Positions 6,597 to 14,385 of a stretch of DNA of 64,000 nucleotides are shown here, in pieces. Numbering within the stretch: the first letter of the stretch is position 1; the number at the start of each line of letters is the position of its first letter. The DNA is taken from contig JABZFP010000017.1 in NCBI GenBank assembly GCA_014237395.1, positions 1 through 64,000 of the forward strand. The letters are read 5' to 3'. The notes beneath the pieces were generated by a model. The model was not told the origin of the DNA. It saw only the letters and a program-made list of their open reading frames with translations, and ran no database searches. The DNA is from Desulfobacteraceae bacterium. GTDB lineage: Bacteria; Desulfobacterota; Desulfobacteria; Desulfobacterales; UBA5852. A program made the translations under genes and the position numbers.

Positions 6597-9545
6597 ATGA
6601 AAACGTCAAGACCTTGGTCCTGTCTTGGAATGGCCGTTATCCTTTTTTTGGTGGCCACCCCCTATGCCTGGGCGCAACCCAACGAACCCACCCTCCGTAT
6701 GGAGTTGGGCTCCCATAATGCAGGCATCTTCGCTCTTGCCATTGATCCGTCCAACCGGATCCTGGTCACCGGGTCCGAGGACAAGACGGTGCGGGTCTGG
6801 GATATCTCTGACGGCGCCAGGCTGCTGCGCATTCTGCGACCTCCGGTAGGCGATTGGGAACAGGGGCACATCTTCGCCGTGGCCCTCGCTCCGGATGGGC
6901 GAACCATCGCTTGCGGCGGCCGCACCGGTTCGCCGAAACAGGGTGATGGGTGCGTCTACCTGTTTGACCGTGAAACAGGTGCCCTCACACGCCGGCTGGG
7001 TGGCTTGCCCGGATGGGTCCAGGGTCTGAGCTACACCGCCGACGGCCTGTTTCTTGCGGCCCTAACCGGCGAGCGCGGCGGCAAGACAGCCTGGGCCGGG
7101 ATGAGCGTATTTCGACTGCCCGACTATGCGCTGGTTGCCGTGGATCGGGATTATGATAATTTTTCCCGACATGTTCAAAGCGCTCCTTCCGGTTCCAAGC
7201 TCGCCACCACCTGCTTTGACGGGTTCGTCCGTTTTTACGATCTGTCCGCTCTGCAGGGTGAACCGAACGAATCTCCGGTGCCGCTTGCACCCGTGTCCAA
7301 GATCCGCCCCCCGGGGGGTGAGCGTCCCTGGGGGCTGGCTTTCGCCCCTGACGGCACGCGCCTGGCCGTGGGATTTCACATGATCCCCAAGGTGGATGTG
7401 CTGGACATCAGGGATAACACCCTGGTGCCGGCTTACGCCCCGGACACGAATGTAGCCGCCAAGAGCAAGGATATCGATTTTGGGGTTCCGGCGTGGTCAT
7501 CCGACGGCCGCTTCCTTTATGCCGGTGGCGGGCTCCGGTTGAAAAAAGATCGCCATATCCGGAAATGGGCAGACGGCGGGCGGGGATCCTACCGGGATCT
7601 GCCCGTGGATGTGGATCTTCCCATCCTCGACATGCTGCCCCTCACGACGGGCGGGATAGTTTTTGCCTCCCGGGACGGATCCTTCGGGGTTATCAACAAC
7701 CAGGACGAATCGACCTCTTTAAGCCCCAAGGCCATCCCCATTTACGCCGGCAACCCGGAGGGGCTTCTGCTCTCCCAGGATGGCGCTGCCATTCAGTTCG
7801 CCTATGAGCGACGCGGCAAGTCGCCCGCGCTCTTCGCGGTGAATGCCAGGCAGCTCACGGACACCTCCTCCAACCTCTGGGCCGGATTGACGGACGCGTC
7901 TACCTTCAAGGGCCCCCTGACCCAAGGTCTGGCCATCAGCGACTGGAAAACCTCCCTCAAACCCAAACTGAAAGGCCGTCCCCTGGAACTCAAGCAGGAG
8001 GTGGCCAAATGCCTGGCCATCGAGCCGGACCAGGCAGGCTTCCTCGTGGGCACCACGATCTCGCTCTGGCGATTTGAACCAACCGGTGCGAAGATATGGC
8101 GGGTCCGCATGCCCGGGGTCGTGTGGGCGATCAACACCAACGGAAAAATGATTGTTGCGGCTTTAGGGGATGGCACCATCCGATGGTATCGACTATCGGA
8201 CGGCGAGGAATTCTTGGCCCTTTTTCCCCATCCGGACCGCCGCCGATGGATCCTGTGGACCCCCTCGGGGTACTACGACGCCTCCCCGGGCGGCGAAGAC
8301 TTCATCGGCTGGCACGTGAACAACGGCCCCGAGCAGGCCGCCGACTTCTTTCCCATTTCCCGGTTTCGCAGCACTTACAACCGTCCGGATGTCATCGACC
8401 GGGTGCTGGCCGCCCTGGAAGAAAAGGAAGCCCTCCGTCTGGCCAACACGGATGCGGGCCGCCGTGAAGCTGTGACCCCGGTGCAGGCAAAACTACCACC
8501 GGTGGTGACCATTCTTGCCCCACAGGATGGGGCACAGGTGGCCGAAACGCCGGTCACCATTGGGTATGCGCTTCGCAGCACGGAGCCTGTTACGGCCCTG
8601 AAGGTACTTGTCGATGGTCGACCGGTGGCCGAACAAGGCGCCGACCAATCCATTGCCGAAAGCGGATCGATCAAGGTGGCGATACCGCCACGTGACTGCG
8701 ATGTTTCGGTGATCGCCGAAAACCGCTCCGCGGCCGGCATGCCCGCCACGATCCGTTTACACTGGAAAGGCGCCGCGGCCGGCGAGCAATTCACGATCAA
8801 GCCCAAGCTCTATGTGCTGGCCGTGGGGGTGAGCGTCTACGAAGATGCAGATCTGCGTCTGGATCTGGCCGCCAAAGATGCCCTTGACTTCGGTGCGGCC
8901 TGGAACACCCAGCACGGGCGGCTTTATGAGGGTGTGGAAGTGCGCACCCTGACGGACGCCCAAGCCACCAAGGGCAACATCTTGGACGGCCTGGAGTGGC
9001 TCCAGCGACAGACCACCGGCAAGGACTTGGCGGTGCTGTTTTTCGCCGGCCACGGCATCAATGATGCCATGGGAGACTTCTACTTCCTCCCGGTGGAGGC
9101 GGATCTGGAGAAGCTCAAGCGTACCGGTATCTCACAGTTCGACATCACCGCCACGGTGTCTGCTATTGCAGGCAAGGTTTTGGTGTTCATAGATGCCTGC
9201 CACTCCGGCAACCTGATGGGGAAGTCAAAGCACCGCGGTGTTGTAGTGGTAAGCCCCGTGGTCAACGAGCTGGCCAGCGCGGAAAACGGCGCCGTGGTGT
9301 TTTCCTCGGCCACGGGCCGGCAGTACGCCCTGGAAAACGAGGCCTGGGGTAACGGCGCCTTCACCAAGGGCGCGGTGGAGGGCCTTCAAGGCAAAGCCGA
9401 CTACCGTGCCACCGGCCGCATCACCTTGAACATGCTCGATCTCTACATTTCTGAGCGGGTCAAAGAGTTGACCCAGGGGCAACAGACGCCCACAACGGTC
9501 AAACCGCCTAATGTACCTGACTTTCCGGTGGCCATGTCACATTAG
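6597..9545 (+). CDS. Exported WD40-repeat protein with C-terminal caspase-like (C14) protease domain
   Basis: 982 residues. The start at 6597 is set by GGAGGG seven bases upstream. Residues 1-26 form a signal peptide ending PYAWAQ, so the protein is probably periplasmic. Residues about 35-570 hold WD40-like repeats (VTGSEDKTVRVWDI near 60 is the clearest), then a Pro-rich, Ig-like linker (about 620-715, LPPVVTILAPQDGAQV). The caspase domain covers about 735-975, with catalytic His819 in FFAGHGIND and Cys868 in IDACHSGN, both present, so activity is plausible. Such metacaspase-like enzymes usually cut after Arg/Lys. Together with the DUF4384 and CHASE2-phosphatase genes on the same strand it may form one signalling unit, though a 263-base gap allows its own promoter. 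Confidence 0.9.
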   Translation: MKTSRPWSCLGMAVILFLVATPYAWAQPNEPTLRMELGSHNAGIFALAIDPSNRILVTGSEDKTVRVWDISDGARLLRILRPPVGDWEQGHIFAVALAPDGRTIACGGRTGSPKQGDGCVYLFDRETGALTRRLGGLPGWVQGLSYTADGLFLAALTGERGGKTAWAGMSVFRLPDYALVAVDRDYDNFSRHVQSAPSGSKLATTCFDGFVRFYDLSALQGEPNESPVPLAPVSKIRPPGGERPWGLAFAPDGTRLAVGFHMIPKVDVLDIRDNTLVPAYAPDTNVAAKSKDIDFGVPAWSSDGRFLYAGGGLRLKKDRHIRKWADGGRGSYRDLPVDVDLPILDMLPLTTGGIVFASRDGSFGVINNQDESTSLSPKAIPIYAGNPEGLLLSQDGAAIQFAYERRGKSPALFAVNARQLTDTSSNLWAGLTDASTFKGPLTQGLAISDWKTSLKPKLKGRPLELKQEVAKCLAIEPDQAGFLVGTTISLWRFEPTGAKIWRVRMPGVVWAINTNGKMIVAALGDGTIRWYRLSDGEEFLALFPHPDRRRWILWTPSGYYDASPGGEDFIGWHVNNGPEQAADFFPISRFRSTYNRPDVIDRVLAALEEKEALRLANTDAGRREAVTPVQAKLPPVVTILAPQDGAQVAETPVTIGYALRSTEPVTALKVLVDGRPVAEQGADQSIAESGSIKVAIPPRDCDVSVIAENRSAAGMPATIRLHWKGAAAGEQFTIKPKLYVLAVGVSVYEDADLRLDLAAKDALDFGAAWNTQHGRLYEGVEVRTLTDAQATKGNILDGLEWLQRQTTGKDLAVLFFAGHGINDAMGDFYFLPVEADLEKLKRTGISQFDITATVSAIAGKVLVFIDACHSGNLMGKSKHRGVVVVSPVVNELASAENGAVVFSSATGRQYALENEAWGNGAFTKGAVEGLQGKADYRATGRITLNMLDLYISERVKELTQGQQTPTTVKPPNVPDFPVAMSH

Positions 9546-9752
9546 GAGACAGGCTCCAAACAGGTCTGCGCCCCATCGAAGGCGTGCAACAGTGCCATGC
9601 GATGAGGGCGCTGCCTCTCAACCACCGAAAAATCTGCCATCGCGCCGTATCAGAATTCCCGGCGGTAGTTTAACCTATCACACAAACCCGTTCGTCAAGC
9701 GATTGAGGAGTGCATAGCGTCTTTCCAGCAATGAGATTGCGGGAGTGAACTT

Positions 9753-10238
9753 ATGAAAATCGGAAACAAACGAAAGAACCGACTGACAGTATTCACCATC
9801 AAGGAATACGGGATCAACGGCATCCTGCTCGCCGTCCCGTTCCTGTTCGGCCTTTCTCTTAGCTGGAAGCTATCCTGGTTTGCCGGGCTGCTCTATCTGG
9901 TGTTCTGGGCAGCTTCCTATGCTGTGCTTTTCGCGATGACCTGCCGGAACTGCACGAATTATGGGAAATCGTGCCCGGTGCCGTTTGAGGGTAGCTGCGT
10001 GCAGCGGTTCTTCGGCCGGGGGGAAAAATTTGGCCTGATGGCTGGTGCAGGAGCGGTAATGGCCTATTTCATGAGGGTGTGCATCCCTTACGTGGCCATA
10101 TTCCAGATGGGCTCAGTTCTCTACTTCATTCTTTACACGGGTGTATTCGCGGGATTCTTCTACGTCCTGCTGTATCACACGGGGTGTCCGAACTGCACGA
10201 ATGTCCAGTGTCCTTTTAATCCGGATTTCAGCACCTGA
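9753..10238 (+). CDS. Cys-rich four-helix membrane protein of unknown function
   Basis: 161 residues. About four hydrophobic segments (near 24-42, 44-65, 95-115, 120-145). Two Cys motifs face the same side by topology: CRNCTNYGKSCPVPFEGSC (after helix 2) and CPNCTNVQCPFNPD (C-terminus). The C-x-x-C-T-N-x-x-x-C repetition suggests binding of a metal or Fe-S centre, or a thiol relay, at the membrane. I do not recognise a named family. The start at 9753 (MKIGNKRKN) places basic residues before the first helix. Flanks give no functional hint. Confidence 0.75.
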   Translation: MKIGNKRKNRLTVFTIKEYGINGILLAVPFLFGLSLSWKLSWFAGLLYLVFWAASYAVLFAMTCRNCTNYGKSCPVPFEGSCVQRFFGRGEKFGLMAGAGAVMAYFMRVCIPYVAIFQMGSVLYFILYTGVFAGFFYVLLYHTGCPNCTNVQCPFNPDFST

Positions 10239-10517
10239 TTGGCTCCAAAAATTTCAGCCCTTCCGAACTGGGTTTCTCTGTTATTTCAGGTGTATTTCAG
10301 GCTATTTTCTGCGACAGCTACCGTAGCGATTTGCTGCCATAGCACTCTACAAAGTGTAATCGCTATCCCCCCTGTAATTGCGCCTGATTTAAACTTTTCT
10401 GCGTTTTGTGACACTTTTCAGGGCCCAGTGTAATTACAGTGTCACGGGTGCCTGTTACACTCACTCTGACTGTTACACTACGATATGTCCACCGTCGCAA
10501 TTATTTTGGAAGCGTTA
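10239..10517. other. Intergenic region with repeated TGTTACAC/GTGTAA motifs
   Basis: There is no gene. Between 10353 and 10478 the motif GTGTAA or its complement TTACAC (and variants GTGACAC, GTGTCAC) occurs at least six times. The clearest site is the 10-bp palindrome TGTAATTACA at 10429-10438. These may be operator sites or remnants of a repeat. The hairpin repeat copy 2 follows at 10502-10554. Confidence 0.4.
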
Positions 10518-10554
10518 CAGCCGGCACAGCCCCGATAAGGCTGCACCGGCTGTT
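10502..10554. repeat. Hairpin repeat, copy 2
   Basis: Similar to 2921-2973. Here the hairpin is longer: ACAGCCGG-CA-CAGCC (10518-10532) pairs with GGCTG-CA-CCGGCTGT (10540-10554). It lies 10 bases beyond the stop of the minus-strand gene 10565-10864 and could end that transcript, although no T run follows. Confidence 0.6.
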
Positions 10555-10564
10555 AATAGGGATA

Positions 10565-10864
10565 CTATTCCATACCAAGCATTTTTAACCCCTCCATTAT
10601 TTCATAGTGGGGTTTGACTTCGTACTGGAAACCAGGCACTCCGAAATAGCTCGTGTAGTAAGTACCAATGAAATCCATTCCCTCAGCCAATTTTGCGTTA
10701 TCAAGCTCATAAATCGACAAGATAGAAATGCCGTCTGCACGGTTGGAACTGACATACGGCCCCCGCCGGGTCAAATAATCGGGGAGTTGCGGGGCTTCCA
10801 GGAATCTCTTCGCCATTTCTTTTGAGGACTCTGGCGGATAGGATATATTCGCAATGATGACCAT
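10565..10864 (-). CDS. Small conserved protein, distant paralogue of 1143 and 10937 products
   Basis: 99 residues starting MVIIANISYPPES, with AAAGGAG upstream of the ATG at 10864. It shares the opening strand, the YPP motif, a VSSN-DG- segment and a C-terminal aromatic-rich part (YYTSYFGVPGFQYEV) with the two longer paralogues. This fits the same alpha-beta-barrel-like fold. It follows 10937-11266 by 72 bases and is probably in one operon. Function unknown. Confidence 0.7.
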   Translation of the reverse strand: MVIIANISYPPESSKEMAKRFLEAPQLPDYLTRRGPYVSSNRADGISILSIYELDNAKLAEGMDFIGTYYTSYFGVPGFQYEVKPHYEIMEGLKMLGME

Positions 10865-10936
10865 TGGTCTCTCCTTTCTCAGAAAGGTGAAAGGAACAAG
10901 AATTTGAAACAGTGAATCGCTCAAAGGAGCACTGTC

Positions 10937-11266
10937 CTATGAGCGTTCAGGCATTTTGGCACCTATGCTTTCCATTGCCTCCTCAATAGTCGCCCATGTG
11001 CTCATCTCGTAGTAATAGTCTTCAATATGAAAAAAACTGGTCATGAATTTTGTGAAATATGCCGCAGCCTCTTCGTATTTTCCGGGATTCGTTTGAAAGG
11101 CTGAAAAAACCCTGAGCCCGTCATAGTTACTTGAAACAGCCGATTGGATTAATGTCTTAAAAAGATCCTCGGGACGAGGGTATTTTTCCATGGCACCGAG
11201 CCATGTTGTCAGAACATCCTGATTTATGCTTGGAGGGTAATGGCTATCAATCACGATGATCGGCAT
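10937..11266 (-). CDS. Small conserved protein, alpha-beta-barrel-like (paralogue of 1143-1472)
   Basis: 109 residues starting MPIIVIDSHYPPSINQD, start 11266 with AAAGGAGG upstream. Near-identical over long stretches to the product of 1143-1472: QTNPGKYEEA, KFM-SFFHIEDYYYEM and the C-terminal IEEAMESIGAKMPER. The pair appear to be the result of a duplication that also copied about 300 bases of upstream DNA. No signal peptide, function unknown. Confidence 0.75.
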   Translation of the reverse strand: MPIIVIDSHYPPSINQDVLTTWLGAMEKYPRPEDLFKTLIQSAVSSNYDGLRVFSAFQTNPGKYEEAAAYFTKFMTSFFHIEDYYYEMSTWATIEEAMESIGAKMPERS

Positions 11267-11755
11267 GATATCCTCCTTTCTCTGCAGGAATGAATAGGTA
11301 GAACACGTTAGCGACGAGCAATACCTTTTCAAAGCCCCCAGAGGCAGATCACCCCTGGAGGCAATGTAACGGAAGTTTTAGATGCCTTCGTATCATGGCG
11401 CTATCCATATGGTTGAGACAAATTTTTGCCGGCTTAGGGAGAATTTTGGATGGGTCGCAGGTGCAGATTAAATCAGTAGGCGTGAATTCAGTGGCGGGTT
11501 TCAGATTATTCGAGATTTAAGGGCAGGGCGTGTAGTGCGTGTATATTTTTCATCTAAACCAAGTTGTATCAGGCTGTCAAATAGGAGGTGACCTCCACCT
11601 TAATTTGTCGGAACCATTTTGGCATTTCGACTATTCTTCTACTCTTCTATTTTCACTTTTTCCGAACCAGGCAAAAGGCAATGCGGAACCCGTGAGGCCG
11701 ACCACCACCGCGCTCGGGATGGAGGGGCATAGGCGCCTGGATTTTTTGCCGATGT
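11267..11755. other. Intergenic region: duplicated upstream segment, no gene
   Basis: Holds the ribosome-binding site and leader of 10937-11266, including the 37-base block at 11330-11366 shared with 1531-1567. Similarity to 1568-1790 continues (CGTATCATGG, GACAAATTTT, GGCTGTCAAATA) up to about 11620. The last 140 bases show nothing recognisable. Confidence 0.5.
11330..11366 (-). repeat. Duplicated leader element, copy 2
   Basis: Identical over 37 bases to 1531-1567 and placed the same way ahead of a paralogous gene. It has the same potential RNA hairpin (CCAGGGG / CCTCTGG on the minus strand). Confidence 0.6.
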
Positions 11756-13273
11756 CTATCTGACTGAGTTCCCCTTTCGTTCACTAGAGATGCGTTGCGG
11801 TACCCAACGAAGCAACCCCAACCCAAGGACCAGAAGGCCGATCAGGATGACGCCTCGCCAGAAGACGCGATCGATGATTTCACCCGCCGGGTCGGTCATT
11901 ATTGAAATTTGGCGATCCCACGAATCAGACTCGAGAAGTACGAGGAGCCGCTCGAGCAAGTGGGTGACTTTTTCGGCAGCATGCCCGGTCTCGACGGCCG
12001 CATCGCGCACATCGGTCATGCGCAGGGGCTCGCCCTTGTCTTCCGGGTCCCTGTCGAAGCGGCTGACCACATGATCGATGGCGTTCACCGTTTCGGTAAG
12101 GTCTTTGGCGAGGGATCCGGAAACGGCGATCGTTTCTTTGAGTTCGGTCATGATCCCAAGGAGTTCGCTTTGCCGCGACGCAAAGTCGTCCAACAGCTGG
12201 GTCCGTTCCTGGGAAAATCGATCAAAAAGCTGATCGATCGCCTCCGTGCGCTGGGTGTTGACGCGCTCGTTGGCCATATCGAGGGATTCCCTTACCGTGG
12301 TTTCAAGCGCGGCCTGCAACTGTGCGATGGCAGCCGCCCGCTCGGCGGCAATGCGCGCAAAGAACGCCGCTTGCTGTTCATCCAGATCGCTTTGGATCTT
12401 TCCGGCACGTTCTGAGAGAATATCGCTTAACCCCTGGATAGATTTGACCGCAGCCATGAGCTGAGCGCCTTCCGGCTGGTCGACGAGCCGGTAGGCTGTC
12501 AGTTCGGTCTGTTCGCCCAGCAGGTAAGGATAGCGCCCGGCAAACCAGAGCAACCGTTCCCCCAGCAGACGAGCATTGTCCACGGCGGCGATTGCCTTGT
12601 CGGCTTCCTGTAACAGGCCTCGGGCCTGCCCCCGCATTGTTTGCGAGCTGATTTTGCGCCCGTCGGCGAACTCATTGAAGCGCACCAGCGCCACCACCGT
12701 CCGGTCCGGATTTTCCTTGATCCAGGCGTCGATGAGGTTTTGCAGGGTGCGCAATTGCTCCTCCGAGAGGGCGTCTCTTGCGGAGATCCACGCATCGGCT
12801 TCGGCACGCTTGAGGCGGTCCAGTGCGGGAAGACCGGCCTCGCCTATTCCCGCCGGGATCCAGTGGGCCTCGAAGGCCCAGGCCTGCAGGGATGTCAGCA
12901 CCAGAAGATCGAGCAGGCTTACCGCCGGGTTGGGCCCGACGGCGATGTCGAGGCTGGCGCCCACGCCGTTGCGCAGGAACGACTGGGCCAGCCAGCGGCC
13001 CTTGGCGTCCAGTGTGCCGCTGCGCGTTATCAGATAGACCGATTCGCCGAGGCTGGCGATATAGTCGTCGGCCATGTCCATCACCATGGCCTGAATCTTC
13101 AGGGCGGATTCGGAGCCGTCCGAAGGGAGGGACTTGCCTGCGGTGGGTGCGGATGGCGGCGTCAGAACGCAGGATATCATCGTTAAAAATACCAGCAGGC
13201 TCGTCAGGCCCTTTATCGTCCGGCATTTGTTGTTGTGACATGTCACGGGATCTCTCCTCCTGCGTGCGTCCAT
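11756..13273 (-). CDS. Lipoprotein with long coiled coil and C-terminal membrane helix, function unknown
   Basis: 505 residues from the ATG at 13273. A longer frame to 13363 has no better start signal. A hydrophobic segment (about 22-34) ends in the lipobox-like LTMISC with Cys35. The central part (about 300-400) is a long charged coiled coil (FFARIAAERAAAIAQLQAAL...). A single membrane helix near the C-terminus (GVILIGLLVLGLGLLRWV) is followed by a basic tail. This could span from outer to inner membrane or tether two layers. I do not know the family. It is the last gene of a minus-strand run of exported proteins. Confidence 0.75.
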   Translation of the reverse strand: MDARRRRDPVTCHNNKCRTIKGLTSLLVFLTMISCVLTPPSAPTAGKSLPSDGSESALKIQAMVMDMADDYIASLGESVYLITRSGTLDAKGRWLAQSFLRNGVGASLDIAVGPNPAVSLLDLLVLTSLQAWAFEAHWIPAGIGEAGLPALDRLKRAEADAWISARDALSEEQLRTLQNLIDAWIKENPDRTVVALVRFNEFADGRKISSQTMRGQARGLLQEADKAIAAVDNARLLGERLLWFAGRYPYLLGEQTELTAYRLVDQPEGAQLMAAVKSIQGLSDILSERAGKIQSDLDEQQAAFFARIAAERAAAIAQLQAALETTVRESLDMANERVNTQRTEAIDQLFDRFSQERTQLLDDFASRQSELLGIMTELKETIAVSGSLAKDLTETVNAIDHVVSRFDRDPEDKGEPLRMTDVRDAAVETGHAAEKVTHLLERLLVLLESDSWDRQISIMTDPAGEIIDRVFWRGVILIGLLVLGLGLLRWVPQRISSERKGNSVR

Positions 13274-13317
13274 CCGACACTTCTCTTTTACAAATAAAAT
13301 GGCCACGTCATTTTTCT

Positions 13318-14385
13318 TCACATATTTCCGTCGGCGTTCCGTTTTTCCACCAGCGCGTTCCACAAAAAAATGGAATAGAGCATTGGATTGTGGTCGCGAA
13401 ATGCGCGCGGGATTATTAGTCCTGAATCGATCTGAGACCCTTTCACCGTATCTCCGGAAGCATTGATTTCTTCTCCACAGCCGTTGTCAAGCGATTCCCC
13501 TTCACGACCGCTTCGATCTTGGAGACTGCCATCGCGGGCAATCCATACGCGTTCACCTACATGGCGGAAAGGGCCTTCGCCGGGAACGGTTGGGACGATG
13601 TCCTTGCCATTGACCACCCGATAGGCATTCACGTGGAAATGGGCTTGAAATCCCTTGTCGCCTACACGTGGCGAGCCAAAGGTGTAGAGCCCCTGCACAT
13701 CACCCAGGCGGTCGGCGGCCAGGGTTGCCAGGGCCGCCCCCAGGCTGTGGCCGGTGAGCCAGATTTTAAGGCCTTGGGCCTGCAGTTTTTCGATTTCCGG
13801 TTTTAACGCGGTCCAGACCTCTTCCAGGGCGGCCTTGAAACCGCTGTGCACCCGCTCCCCTTCGCTCCAATCGGAGAACCGGATATCGATGTTGGTTTTC
13901 AAATCGGCCAGGATCCGTTGCGCATCGAAGTGCTCCTCACGCCTCCAGATCTCGCTGCCCCGGAAGGCGACGATGGCGAAACGGTCATTGGCGGCGACGA
14001 AGCAGTAGGTGCCGGCGTGTTCGATAAATTGGACCTGTTGAAACCCGGCCTGACGCAGTCGCTGCCAGGCATATTCCGCGTCCGAATAGACCAGGGTGGA
14101 GGCTTCGGCCAGCCACCAGGCATTGATCAGACTGAAGGACGATGCCCCGTATTCAAAGGGGAAAAAAAGATGCTTCTGAAAGTAGTCGAATTGATCGAAG
14201 GGGGGCGAGATATTGTCAAACGTGATCCGCGGGACCTCTTTTTTGCATAACGGCGTCGTTTGCGCCCGCCCGTCGACGGACAGCAGCACCGCCACCGCCA
14301 TGGCGACTAAAAACCTTATCGTCTGTAATCTATAGCTCGGATTCAAAAAGACTGCCGAACTCTTTCTGTAGTTTATAAAGGGCAT
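13318..14385 (-). CDS. Exported class 3 lipase (alpha/beta hydrolase)
   Basis: About 355 residues with the ATG at 14385. Other possible starts are ATG 14412 (83-base overlap with the previous gene) and TTG 14346. A hydrophobic segment, RFLVAMAVAVLLSVDGRAQ, is a signal peptide. The catalytic triad is visible: Ser214 in GHSLGAA, Asp262 in NGKDIVPTVP, His332 in RDHNPMLYS. FRGSE provides the oxyanion region. LYTFGSPRVG is diagnostic of the lipase 3 family, which hydrolyses ester bonds of acylglycerols or phospholipids. It overlaps the phospholipase D lipoprotein gene, suggesting coupled expression of two lipid-active exported enzymes. Confidence 0.85.
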   Translation of the reverse strand: MPFINYRKSSAVFLNPSYRLQTIRFLVAMAVAVLLSVDGRAQTTPLCKKEVPRITFDNISPPFDQFDYFQKHLFFPFEYGASSFSLINAWWLAEASTLVYSDAEYAWQRLRQAGFQQVQFIEHAGTYCFVAANDRFAIVAFRGSEIWRREEHFDAQRILADLKTNIDIRFSDWSEGERVHSGFKAALEEVWTALKPEIEKLQAQGLKIWLTGHSLGAALATLAADRLGDVQGLYTFGSPRVGDKGFQAHFHVNAYRVVNGKDIVPTVPGEGPFRHVGERVWIARDGSLQDRSGREGESLDNGCGEEINASGDTVKGSQIDSGLIIPRAFRDHNPMLYSIFLWNALVEKRNADGNM

